Assembly: GCA_028275145.1 (NCBI GenBank)
Contig: JAQCNG010000182.1
Location: 1 to 12,208 of the forward strand
Reading direction: 5' to 3'
DNA: 12,208 bases
Origin: Halovenus sp.
GTDB taxonomy: Archaea > Halobacteriota > Halobacteria > Halobacteriales > Haloarculaceae
Shown: one piece after another, positions 6,122-12,208 of the stretch
Position numbering within the stretch: position 1 is the stretch's first letter
How the letters are laid out: every line of letters starts with the position of its first letter
The notes under the pieces: model-generated
The model's database searches: none
What the model was told of the DNA's origin: nothing
The model's input: the letters and a program-made list of their open reading frames with translations, nothing else
Made by a program: the position numbers and the translations under genes

Positions 6122-7654
6122 GTGATCGATTTATTCGGGGGCCACCCCGACACTGACCCACTCGACGACGCCGGGGACGTACAGCTTCTCGACACCACGC
6201 TGCGGGACGGCGAGCAGGCACCGGGTGTCTCGCTGACGCCCGACGAGAAAGCCAGCATCGCCCGCCAGGCCGACCGTGCAGGGATTGCCGTCATCGAGGC
6301 CGGCAGCGCCTGCACCGGCCCGGGCGAGCGCGAGACCATCCGGCAGGTGACCGGTCTGGACCTCTCCACGCGTGTGACGAGTTTCTGTCGCGGACTGGAG
6401 CGCGACATCGACCTCGCCATCGACTGTGGCGTCGACGGTATCAACCTCGTCGTGCCGGCCAGCGACCGGCACGTCACGGAGAAGGTCGGAACCTCCCGCG
6501 AGCAGAACCGCCGGTCGACGGTCGAACTCGTCGAGTACGCCACCGACCACGGTCTGTGGGTCGAGGTAATCGGCGAGGACGGCTCCCGGGCGGAGCTACC
6601 GTATCTCGAGTCGCTGATGCGGGCGGCACTCGACGCCGGTGCCGACCGGGTCTGCTACGCGGACACCGTCGGGCACGCCACGCCCGACCGGACACTCGCG
6701 TGCGTGCAGACACTCGCGGCACTCGGTCCGACGAGCACCCACACCCACGACGACCTCGGCCTGGCCGTGACGAACGCGCTCGTCTCTGTCGCGGCCGGCG
6801 CGGACCTGGTCCACGGCACCGTCAACGGCATCGGCGAGCGCGCGGGCAACGTCGCTCTGGAGGAGGTCGCTATCGCGCTCTCGCACGGCTACGGTGTCGA
6901 GACGATGGAGCTCGAGCAGGTGTACGACCTCGCACAGCTCGTGGCGAACCGCACCGGGATGGCGCTGCCACCGAACAAGGCGGTCGTCGGCGAGAACGCC
7001 TTCACCCACGAGTCGGGCATCCACACCGACGGGACGCTCAAAGACGACGCGATGTACGAGCCCTACCCGCCGGAGCTGGTGGGCAGACAGCGCCGGCTCG
7101 CGCTCGGCAAACACGCCGGTCACGCGGGCGTTGCGGCCGCGCTGGCCGAACACGGCGTCGAGGTGACCGACGACCAACTCGACTCGGTGGTCGAGCGTGT
7201 CAAGCGCATCGGCGACCGCGGCAAGCGCGTCACCGACGCGGACCTGCTGACAATCGCCGAGGAGGTCCGCGGCGACGACCGCGACCGGCACGTCGAGTTG
7301 CTCGACCTGACGGCGGTCAGCGGCGTCCACCCGCCGACCGCGAGCATCCGGCTGTCCGTCGGCGGAACCGAGCGCGAGAACGCCGCCACCGGGTCCGGCC
7401 CTGTCGACGCGGCGATGAACGCGGCCGTCGAGGCGCTCAGCCACGAGGCCGACGCGGCACTCGAGTCCTACCACGTCGACGCCATCACCGGCGGCACGGA
7501 CGCAATCGTCACCGTGGAGGTGGAGATGTCCCGTGACGACGAGAGTGTCACCGTCACCGAGAGCGACTCGGATATCACCGCGGCGTCGGTCACCGCGATG
7601 GTCGACGCGATGGACCGCCTCGTCGACGAGCAGTCCGTGATGGCCGACGACTGA
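6122..7654 (+). CDS. cimA: (R)-citramalate synthase / 2-isopropylmalate synthase family protein
   Basis: A 510-residue DRE-TIM metallolyase-family acyl transferase that condenses acetyl-CoA with a 2-oxo acid: pyruvate for citramalate (isoleucine route), or 2-oxoisovalerate for isopropylmalate (leucine route). Motifs seen are [14 protein letters not shown] (22-35), EAGSACTG (59-66), the metal-binding [10 protein letters not shown] (207-216), [14 protein letters not shown] (235-248) and the linker-domain [15 protein letters not shown] (290-304). The C-terminal part, about 385-505, is the allosteric domain for feedback by Ile or Leu. The sequence resembles the haloarchaeal clade I remember as LeuA1/citramalate synthase rather than the second haloarchaeal LeuA with its longer N-terminus, so the citramalate call is likely but not proved. 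The first start in frame is GTG 6122, because a TGA (6116-6118) stands just upstream; a better-placed ATG at 6115 is in another frame. It is convergent with gdh, with a 10-bp gap. Confidence 0.83.
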   Translation: MIDLFGGHPDTDPLDDAGDVQLLDTTLRDGEQAPGVSLTPDEKASIARQADRAGIAVIEAGSACTGPGERETIRQVTGLDLSTRVTSFCRGLERDIDLAIDCGVDGINLVVPASDRHVTEKVGTSREQNRRSTVELVEYATDHGLWVEVIGEDGSRAELPYLESLMRAALDAGADRVCYADTVGHATPDRTLACVQTLAALGPTSTHTHDDLGLAVTNALVSVAAGADLVHGTVNGIGERAGNVALEEVAIALSHGYGVETMELEQVYDLAQLVANRTGMALPPNKAVVGENAFTHESGIHTDGTLKDDAMYEPYPPELVGRQRRLALGKHAGHAGVAAALAEHGVEVTDDQLDSVVERVKRIGDRGKRVTDADLLTIAEEVRGDDRDRHVELLDLTAVSGVHPPTASIRLSVGGTERENAATGSGPVDAAMNAAVEALSHEADAALESYHVDAITGGTDAIVTVEVEMSRDDESVTVTESDSDITAASVTAMVDAMDRLVDEQSVMADD

Positions 7655-7664
7655 CCGCCCTCAC

Positions 7665-8951
7665 TCAGGGCCAGAGTCCGCGGACCTCGTGGGCCTCGGC
7701 CACCCGGCCGAGCGCGACGATGTAGGCGGCGTCGCGCCAGGAGACATCGCGGCGCTGGAACTGCTCGCGAACTGCGCTCCAGGCGTCGAGCATGTCACTC
7801 TCGAGCTCCTCGTTGACACGGTCGAGGCTCCAGGACCGCCGGTTGATGTCCTGGAGCCACTCGTAGTACGAGACGGTGACCCCGCCGGCGTTCGCGAGGA
7901 TATCCGGCACGACGGGGATGCCGCGCTCCTCGAGGATGGCGTCACCGGTGGTGGTGACCGGGCCGTTTGCGCCCTCCACCACCAGGTCGGCGCTGACATC
8001 GTCGGCGTTTGCCTCGGTGATGACGTTGCCCACCGCGGCGGGCACGAGCACGTCCACGTCGAGTTCGAGCACCTCGTGGTTGGGGATAGTCCGGTCGGCG
8101 TAGTCGGTGACCGCCTCGGGTTCCTCGTCGTGGGACGGAACCGCGTGGGTGTCGATGCCCTCGGGGTCGTACATCGCCCCGTTGACGTCGCTGATGGCGA
8201 CCACCGTTGCGCCCCACTCGTCGAGCAGGCGCGCGGCGTTCGCGCCGACACTCCCGAACCCCTGCACTGCCACCGTCGTGTCCGAGAGCAAACGGTCGTA
8301 GTGGTCACAGGCCGCCCGGGTGATGATGGCGACGCTCCGGCCCGGCGACTCCTCGCGGCCCATGCTGCCGCCGATGCTCGGGGGTTTGCCCGTGACCACA
8401 CCCATTATTGTCTCGTCTTCCTGCATGGAGTAGGCGTCCATAATCCACGCCATCGTCTGTGGGTTGGTCCCCATGTCCGGTGCGGGGATATCCTGCATCG
8501 GACCGATGACGTTGCGCATCTCCTGTGTGAACCGGCGGGTGACCCGTTCTTTCTCGCCTCTCGTCAACCGCTTTGGGTTGACCGCGATGCCGCCTTTCGC
8601 GCCGCCAAACGGGATGTCCATCACGGCGCACTTCCAGGTCATCCACATGCCCAGACCGACACACTCGTCACGGGTCACCTCCGGGTGAAAGCGCAGCCCC
8701 CCCTTGAACGGACCGCGCACGCCGTCGTGCTGGGCCCGGTACCCGGTGAACACCTCGACGGTCCCGTCGTCCATCTCCACGGGCAGGGTCACCTCGTGGA
8801 CCGACATCGGATGGCGCAGTCGCTCGACGATGTTTGGGTTCAGTTCGAGGTGGGCCGCCGCGTGGTGTAGTTGCTTCCGGGCGGTCTCCAGTGCTGATTC
8901 GTGCTCCTCCGTCGTCTGGGTCTCTCGACCCTTTCCTGTTGGCGTCGACAT
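7665..8951 (-). CDS. gdhB: Glutamate dehydrogenase (Glu/Leu/Phe/Val dehydrogenase family)
   Basis: A 428-residue hexameric-type glutamate dehydrogenase that interconverts glutamate with 2-oxoglutarate and ammonium. The substrate half shows [20 protein letters not shown] (71-90, K83), K107 in [18 protein letters not shown], and K119 in that segment, with PAPDMGTN (157-164) carrying D159. The Rossmann half has [10 protein letters not shown] (227-236) and ISDVNG (253-258). VEGANGPVT (325-333) and [19 protein letters not shown] (349-367) are also characteristic. NAD or NADP preference cannot be settled by eye. The frame is open for a further 1 kb upstream, overlapping the methyltransferase locus, but ATG 8951 gives the family N-terminus and no start codon lies just above it. 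No strong box A is seen at the leaderless position; an AT-rich island at 9111-9136 would imply a leader of about 140 nt. The symbol among haloarchaeal paralogues is tentative. Confidence 0.93.
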   Translation of the reverse strand: MSTPTGKGRETQTTEEHESALETARKQLHHAAAHLELNPNIVERLRHPMSVHEVTLPVEMDDGTVEVFTGYRAQHDGVRGPFKGGLRFHPEVTRDECVGLGMWMTWKCAVMDIPFGGAKGGIAVNPKRLTRGEKERVTRRFTQEMRNVIGPMQDIPAPDMGTNPQTMAWIMDAYSMQEDETIMGVVTGKPPSIGGSMGREESPGRSVAIITRAACDHYDRLLSDTTVAVQGFGSVGANAARLLDEWGATVVAISDVNGAMYDPEGIDTHAVPSHDEEPEAVTDYADRTIPNHEVLELDVDVLVPAAVGNVITEANADDVSADLVVEGANGPVTTTGDAILEERGIPVVPDILANAGGVTVSYYEWLQDINRRSWSLDRVNEELESDMLDAWSAVREQFQRRDVSWRDAAYIVALGRVAEAHEVRGLWP

Positions 8952-9110
8952 TGTTACTCGATGGATGATTGTCGCGCTCGCTCGGTTCTGCTCCCGCGTG
9001 TGTCCGTCCCGACCCGGGGTCTGCAGTCCCCGCCGGAGAGTCGCCCTGTGGGCCGGGGTGTCTGTCCCGTGTGGCACCGCTGGAGCGCCGCTCGCGCTCT
9101 CTAAACAGTC

Positions 9111-9136
9111 ATAGGAATATAAGGGTATAAGAGTAT
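9111..9136. promoter_or_regulatory. AT-rich island with TATAAG repeats between gdh and the methyltransferase
   Basis: This is the only AT-rich stretch in the 206-bp gap 8952-9157; the remainder, next to gdh, is plain GC-rich sequence. On the plus strand it holds two near-identical 8-mers, TATAAGGG (9118-9125) and TATAAGAG (9126-9133), followed by TATG. On the minus strand CCCTTATATTCC could be a box A that starts the gdh transcript near 9090, leaving a ~140-nt untranslated leader. It may instead be the 3' end region of the methyltransferase gene, or a plus-strand promoter for an antisense RNA. Confidence 0.35.
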
Positions 9137-9157
9137 GCTGGTTCCGGGAGAGCGTGG

Positions 9158-9865
9158 CTACTTCGGGACGTACACCATCGGGTTGTGTCGCCACGCCGCG
9201 TACCGCTCGTCCTCGCCGGCGACCGACCAGATGCTCCGGGGCCAGGTCCCCAGCGTGTCGTGGATGCGCTCGTGTGAGAGCAGGTTCTCCCCCTCGACGA
9301 GCAGCTCGAACCGGTCCGCGAAGTTGTCGGGGTCCCACGGCGACTCCGGCCCGAGATGCTCGTGTGGGTCCTCCGCTATCCTCTGGAAGTGCCGGTGGGC
9401 GAACCGGTTGTGGTAGGTCAACACGAGGTGACCGCCCGGCCCAACGGCGTCGTACAGCGCCGCCAGCGCCGCCTCGATCTCCTCGACGTAGGTCAGCGTG
9501 TAGAAGCAGGTAACGAGGTCGAACGAGCGGCCGGGGTCGAACTCCGGGAGCACCGTCTGCTCGAACGCGAGGTTGTGGTGACCCTCGCCCTCCGCCCGCT
9601 CCCGGTTCTCCTGCAACACCGGTTCGGCGGCGTCGTAGCCGACCACGTCCGCTTCCGGAAACCGCTCGGCCATCCGAAACGGCACTGTCCCCGGCCCACA
9701 ACCGACGTCGGCCACCGCACCGGGTTGGGCAACGGTTTCGACAAACGACTCCAGCGGGTCGAGTGTCAACTGTGCCGCCGGCGCGGTCTTTGTCCGTGTC
9801 TCGTCGTCTGCCCCGTCCCAGTACTCTGTCCAGTTTATTGTGGTTTTGAAGGTCTGGTCTGTCAT
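9158..9865 (-). CDS. Class I SAM-dependent methyltransferase, substrate unknown
   Basis: A 235-residue Rossmann-fold methyltransferase. Motif I is [20 protein letters not shown] (51-70), the acidic end of strand beta-2 is VVGYDAAEP (74-82, D78), motif post-II is [15 protein letters not shown] (115-129), and [13 protein letters not shown] (141-153) marks motif III and strand 5. The layout is that of the ubiquinone/UbiE-like Methyltransf_11/25 group, which modifies small molecules more often than nucleic acids. The C-terminal ~75 residues, rich in His, Trp and acidic residues, may form the substrate lid but match nothing I can name. There is no membrane segment. AGGAG (9871-9875, minus strand) lies 5 nt before the ATG, so this gene is probably leadered, unlike several neighbours. 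It has its own promoter region, with gaps of 206 and 175 bp on its sides, so no functional partner is evident. Confidence 0.85.
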   Translation of the reverse strand: MTDQTFKTTINWTEYWDGADDETRTKTAPAAQLTLDPLESFVETVAQPGAVADVGCGPGTVPFRMAERFPEADVVGYDAAEPVLQENRERAEGEGHHNLAFEQTVLPEFDPGRSFDLVTCFYTLTYVEEIEAALAALYDAVGPGGHLVLTYHNRFAHRHFQRIAEDPHEHLGPESPWDPDNFADRFELLVEGENLLSHERIHDTLGTWPRSIWSVAGEDERYAAWRHNPMVYVPK

Positions 9866-9870
9866 GCTCG

Positions 9871-9978
9871 CTCCTGCCGAGTACGACCGCCGGGGCCGTT
9901 ACTCGCCAGTCCGTGGATAGTTGGGACTGCCGGATAAATCCTGTGAAAAATGCTGAGTGTCCTTCCCGCTTATATATT
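9871..9978 (-). promoter_or_regulatory. Promoter region and Shine-Dalgarno of the methyltransferase gene
   Basis: Reading toward the gene on the minus strand, there are two box A candidates: AATATATAAG (about 9969-9978) and GGATTTATCC (9932-9941). They predict leaders of roughly 80 and 45 nt respectively. AGGAG at 9871-9875 is correctly spaced (5 nt) from the ATG at 9865. A short T-run on the same strand (9945-9949) could end transcription from the upstream GTPase gene. A T6 run at 9998-10003 lies on the opposite strand and has no matching upstream gene. Confidence 0.4.
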
Positions 9979-10040
9979 GGTGCCACGCGCGGATAGCTTT
10001 TTTGTCGGCTCGGATGTCACGTCGTGGTCGACAGCGGGAG

Positions 10041-11222
10041 TCAGGTCGCGGTGCTGACAATCTTCACGACGTCGCCCTCGGAGAGTTCGTGGTCGTCGCC
10101 GATGCGGCGCTGTTCGCGGGCGTCGACGGCGTGGAGGTAGCCCTCGCCGATATCGGAGTGGACGGCGTAGGCGAGGTCCTCGGGGGTGGCCCCGCGGGGG
10201 AGCAGGTGGGCGTCGGGGAGGGTCCGGCCCTGGCCGTCGGTCCAGCGGGTCTCGTTCTCGACGGGGTAGACGGTAACCTGGTCGAGCAGGTCGTAGACGA
10301 CGGTGTCGATTGCCTGCTGGACGCCGGTCCCACCCCACTCCTCGATTACCTCGCGGACCCGTTCGAGGCCGGCGCGTTGCTCCTCACTGACGCCCGTCTC
10401 GACCGCGAGCGAACCGTCGCCGGGGTCGTACTCGACGAGTCCCGCGTCCGCGCCGCGCCGGAGCGCGAGCTCCCCCTCCGCGGTTGCGGGCACGACCCGG
10501 TCGGCGGCCGCCTGGAGTCGGTCGACGTTCCCCTCGGGTGCGATGTCTGTCTTGTTCGCGACGACGACGAGCGGTTTCGTGCGCTCGCGGACGGTGCTTG
10601 CGAGTTCGCGGCGGTGCTGGTCGGTCCACTCGCGGGGGTCCCCGGGGTAAGACAGCCCCCGGAGCACGACCGCCACGTCCGCCGGCGTCGCGCCGACACC
10701 GGTCAACATCTCGGTCAGCGCCTCGTCGATATCGAACTCGGGCGAGCGGGACTGGCGCTCGACGCTCTCCCAGTTGCGCTCGACGATGGCGGCCAGCCAG
10801 CGGTCCATCTCGGTCTCGATAAAGGCGATGTCCTCGACGGGGTCGTGTTCGCCCACCTCGACGGGTTCGCCCTCGGCGTTGGTGCCGCCCGAGGCGTCGA
10901 CCACGTGGAGGATGGCGTCGGCGTCGGTCAACTCGTCGAGAAACTGGTTGCCAAGGCCCCGACCCTCGTGGGCACCCGGCACGAGTCCCGCCACGTCGTA
11001 CAGTTCCACCGGCACGTAGCGCTTGCCCGCACGGCAGTTGTCACTGTCACACCGGTTGTCCCGGTCCAGACACGGGCACCGGGTGCGCGCGTAGCTGACC
11101 CCCCGGTTCGCGTCGATCGTGGTGAACGGGTAGTTGCCCACCTCCACGTCGGCCATCGTCGCCGCCTGGTAGAACGTCGATTTGCCGGCGTTTGGCTTCC
11201 CCGCCAGCGCGAGCGAGAGCAT
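10041..11222 (-). CDS. Obg-family GTPase, archaeal YchF/Ygr210 type, with TGS domain
   Basis: A 393-residue P-loop GTPase of the Obg/YchF superfamily, a ribosome-associated translation or stress factor in its studied relatives. Seen are G1 GKPNAGKST (8-16), the G2 region NYPFTTIDANRG (30-41), G3 DVAGLVPGAHEGRGLG (76-91), G4 NKTD (223-226) and a G5-like PATAEGEL (245-252). The C-terminal ~75 residues (about 315-390, ending LSEGDVVKIVS) form a TGS domain. NKTD is the guanine-specific form; bacterial YchF and eukaryotic OLA1 have NxxE and prefer ATP, so this is predicted to use GTP. Between G2 and G3 is a Cys cluster (C49, C51, C58, C63), usual in archaeal members and possibly zinc- or redox-linked. 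ATG 11222 is chosen because the P-loop then starts at residue 8, as in relatives; an in-frame ATG at 11303 would add 27 non-conserved residues. It is divergent from the DUF5815-like gene. Confidence 0.9.
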   Translation of the reverse strand: MLSLALAGKPNAGKSTFYQAATMADVEVGNYPFTTIDANRGVSYARTRCPCLDRDNRCDSDNCRAGKRYVPVELYDVAGLVPGAHEGRGLGNQFLDELTDADAILHVVDASGGTNAEGEPVEVGEHDPVEDIAFIETEMDRWLAAIVERNWESVERQSRSPEFDIDEALTEMLTGVGATPADVAVVLRGLSYPGDPREWTDQHRRELASTVRERTKPLVVVANKTDIAPEGNVDRLQAAADRVVPATAEGELALRRGADAGLVEYDPGDGSLAVETGVSEEQRAGLERVREVIEEWGGTGVQQAIDTVVYDLLDQVTVYPVENETRWTDGQGRTLPDAHLLPRGATPEDLAYAVHSDIGEGYLHAVDAREQRRIGDDHELSEGDVVKIVSTAT

Positions 11223-11282
11223 ACTCGCCTTACTCCGCGCCCGGGAAACTGCGTTTCGGTTCTCCGGGTTCGTTCCAACGTG

Positions 11283-11289
11283 CTTATTC
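11283..11289 (+). promoter_or_regulatory. Candidate box A for the DUF5815-like gene
   Basis: CTTATTC is centred about 27 nt before the ATG at 11313, the right position for a leaderless start. It is the only AT-rich patch in the 90-bp divergent spacer. No equally clear element is seen for the GTPase gene on the other strand. Confidence 0.42.
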
Positions 11290-11312
11290 ACCTGCCCGGC
11301 CAACTCCCGTCG

Positions 11313-11843
11313 ATGGCAGAGCCACGCGTTCCGGGGTCAGAGGACAGTCTGGAGTTGCCCTGCGGGGAGTGGGTCCACCCCCACGACCTCGACCTCGGGA
11401 TGCGTTCGTACAGTTGTCCGTGCGGGCGTACACACGCGGTGGTGACCGACGCCCATCCGCTCGCGCGGTTCGTCCCCGAGATGCTCGTCGACACGCTCCA
11501 GGAGGTTGTCGAGACCGACGACGAGTTCGACCGGTTCACGACCGCCCACGCGCTCGCGATGGTCCACGAGGAGTTCCCCGACCAACTGGCCCGGGCCGAG
11601 TGTGCCGACGACGGCCAGGTCGGTTACGCGCTGGTCTGGGTCAGCGACTTCGACCCCCGACAGCTTCACGAGGTTGTCGTCGAGTTGCTCGTCGAACTGA
11701 TGGACCACGCTGTCGGGCACGCCGACGACGAGGCCGCCGCCAGCGAGTTCGAGGAGCAACTGGCACAGTTCGACGCCGGGGCGTTCGTCGACGCCTATCG
11801 GGACGAGCGGGAGTTCGAGGACGAGTTCGACACGCCCGCGTGA
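11313..11843 (+). CDS. DUF5815-like haloarchaeal protein with N-terminal Cys/His cluster
   Basis: A 176-residue acidic cytosolic protein that I associate with the haloarchaea-specific family DUF5815, from memory. Residues 1-48 contain C17, H22, H24, C35, C37 and H41 (pattern CGE-x-VHPHD ... YSCPCGRTH), which looks like a small metal-binding ribbon. Residues about 52-175 appear all-helical and highly acidic, with a conserved-looking core QVGYALVWVSDFDPRQLHEVVVELLVELMDHAV (102-134). There is no membrane segment or enzyme motif. The ATG at 11313 has a box A-like patch 27 nt upstream, and the coding sequence extends to 13 bp from the convergent RAM-domain gene. Function is unknown; its divergent placement next to the GTPase gene may be chance. 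Confidence 0.8.
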   Translation: MAEPRVPGSEDSLELPCGEWVHPHDLDLGMRSYSCPCGRTHAVVTDAHPLARFVPEMLVDTLQEVVETDDEFDRFTTAHALAMVHEEFPDQLARAECADDGQVGYALVWVSDFDPRQLHEVVVELLVELMDHAVGHADDEAAASEFEEQLAQFDAGAFVDAYRDEREFEDEFDTPA

Positions 11844-11856
11844 GTGCCCGCGCCGG

Positions 11857-12093
11857 TCACTCCTCCTCCAGACAGACGTACGTGCGTGTATCGACGATAC
11901 CCGTCAGGTCGTGTATCTCCGTCGCCACCGTGTCGATGACCGTGTAGACCTCGTCGCCCTCGGCCTCCGCGATGATGTCGTACTGGCCGGCGACGATGTG
12001 CGCGTCGAGCACGGCATCCGTTCCGTGGATACGGTCCTGTAACTCGGCGGATTCTCCCGCCGCTGTCTTTACCATGATGAACGCCCTGACCAT
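11857..12093 (-). CDS. Stand-alone Lrp/AsnC ligand-binding (RAM) domain protein
   Basis: A 78-residue protein consisting only of the RAM/AsnC_trans_reg domain, the small-molecule-binding and oligomerising half of Lrp/AsnC regulators, with no helix-turn-helix. It starts VRAFIMVKTAAG, has the turn AGQYDII (35-41) that contributes to the effector pocket between subunits, and ends in the strand GIVDTRTYVCLEE. In studied families such domains bind amino acids and form dimers to octamers; this one may modulate full-length Lrp proteins or enzymes by co-assembly. An ATG at 12111 would add MYYHAS. I prefer 12093 because it matches the usual MVRAFIMVK start, and an AT-rich element (CAAATCAAAA on the plus strand, 12114-12123) is then about 25 nt upstream, fitting a leaderless mRNA. 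The biosynthetic genes nearby make an amino acid ligand plausible, but no target is shown. Confidence 0.87.
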   Translation of the reverse strand: MVRAFIMVKTAAGESAELQDRIHGTDAVLDAHIVAGQYDIIAEAEGDEVYTVIDTVATEIHDLTGIVDTRTYVCLEEE

Positions 12094-12111
12094 TGACGCA
12101 TGATAGTACAT

Positions 12112-12208
12112 GACAAATCAAAAGTCTTCCCCTGGTCCGGAGGGTCCGAGTCGGCACCCCGCTGTTCGCGCCGGATACCCAGTTGATGCCGGCGGTCCCC
12201 TGTCCGGG
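12112..12208. other. Right edge, no gene assigned
   Basis: This 97-bp stretch contains the probable promoter of the RAM-domain gene at its left end and is otherwise GC-rich. A plus-strand ATG at 12186 starts MPAVPCPG and runs off the window. A minus-strand frame is also open across the edge. Neither piece is long enough to recognise. Confidence 0.4.

Noticed and set aside
5877..6221. N-terminal extension of aroE (frame open to 6221)
   Set aside because: The upstream translation is Arg/Pro-rich, overlaps the opposite-strand synthase and has no family similarity; the conserved shikimate dehydrogenase start is at 5876.
8952..9986. Long N-terminal extension of glutamate dehydrogenase
   Set aside because: The frame is open only because of high GC content; it runs in the same strand but another frame through the methyltransferase gene, and the dehydrogenase family starts at 8951.
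9998..10003. T6 run as a terminator
   Set aside because: It lies on the plus strand with no plus-strand gene ending upstream; for the minus-strand GTPase transcript it is an A-run.
9957..11843. Single 628-residue plus-strand protein ending in the DUF5815-like domain
   Set aside because: Its first two-thirds are the reverse complement of the well-supported GTPase gene; only the part from ATG 11313 reads as a real protein.
1..12208. Mobile elements, CRISPR, tRNA/rRNA genes or defence systems
   Set aside because: I read both strands and found no transposase, integrase, spaced repeats, tRNA-like cloverleaf or defence-type domains; all well-supported genes are housekeeping or small conserved families.

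Overview
The window looks like an ordinary, gene-dense piece of a haloarchaeal chromosome. It is GC-rich, and its proteins are strongly acidic and rich in Asp, Glu, Ala and Val. Several genes belong to families I associate with halophilic archaea: a DUF5786-type mini-protein, a DUF5815-type protein, and a stand-alone Lrp/AsnC ligand-binding (RAM) domain. AT-rich box A-like elements centred 25-30 nt before several start codons fit the leaderless transcripts common in this group. I see no RNA genes, insertion sequences, integrases, CRISPR arrays or toxin-antitoxin pairs.

Layout. (1) 55-1443, plus strand: a DUF5786-like small protein overlapping a DUF99/endonuclease dU-like gene, then a family 4 uracil-DNA glycosylase. 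The last two both suggest repair of deaminated bases. (2) 1447-4480, minus strand: three genes joined by 4-nt start/stop overlaps. In transcription order they are a chorismate-utilising PabB/TrpE-type synthase, its glutamine amidotransferase, and a class IV aminotransferase/lyase, most likely a p-aminobenzoate operon. (3) 4521-5876, minus strand: an acidic helix-hairpin-helix protein carrying a perfect 30-bp coding tandem repeat, and shikimate dehydrogenase (aroE). (4) 6122-7654, plus strand: a citramalate/2-isopropylmalate synthase, divergent from aroE across a 245-bp promoter region. (5) 7665-9865, minus strand: glutamate dehydrogenase and a SAM-dependent methyltransferase. (6) 10041-11843: a divergent pair made of an archaeal Obg/YchF-type GTPase (minus) and a Cys-containing DUF5815-like protein (plus). 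(7) 11857-12093, minus strand: the lone RAM-domain protein, followed by an unassigned right edge.

The central block is biosynthetic. AroE feeds the shikimate pathway, whose product chorismate is used by the pab-type operon. The citramalate/isopropylmalate synthase starts branched-chain amino acid synthesis, and glutamate dehydrogenase links ammonium to the glutamate pool that supplies amidotransferases and transaminases. No gap between genes exceeds about 250 bp.

I did not find a convincing undescribed system. The points most worth a second look are: the apparent loss of both metal-binding Asp positions in the endonuclease dU homologue; an anthranilate-synthase-like PIAGT motif in a gene whose context says PABA synthesis; the 30-bp tandem repeat in the HhH gene; and a Shine-Dalgarno/ATG pair out of frame with the citramalate synthase.
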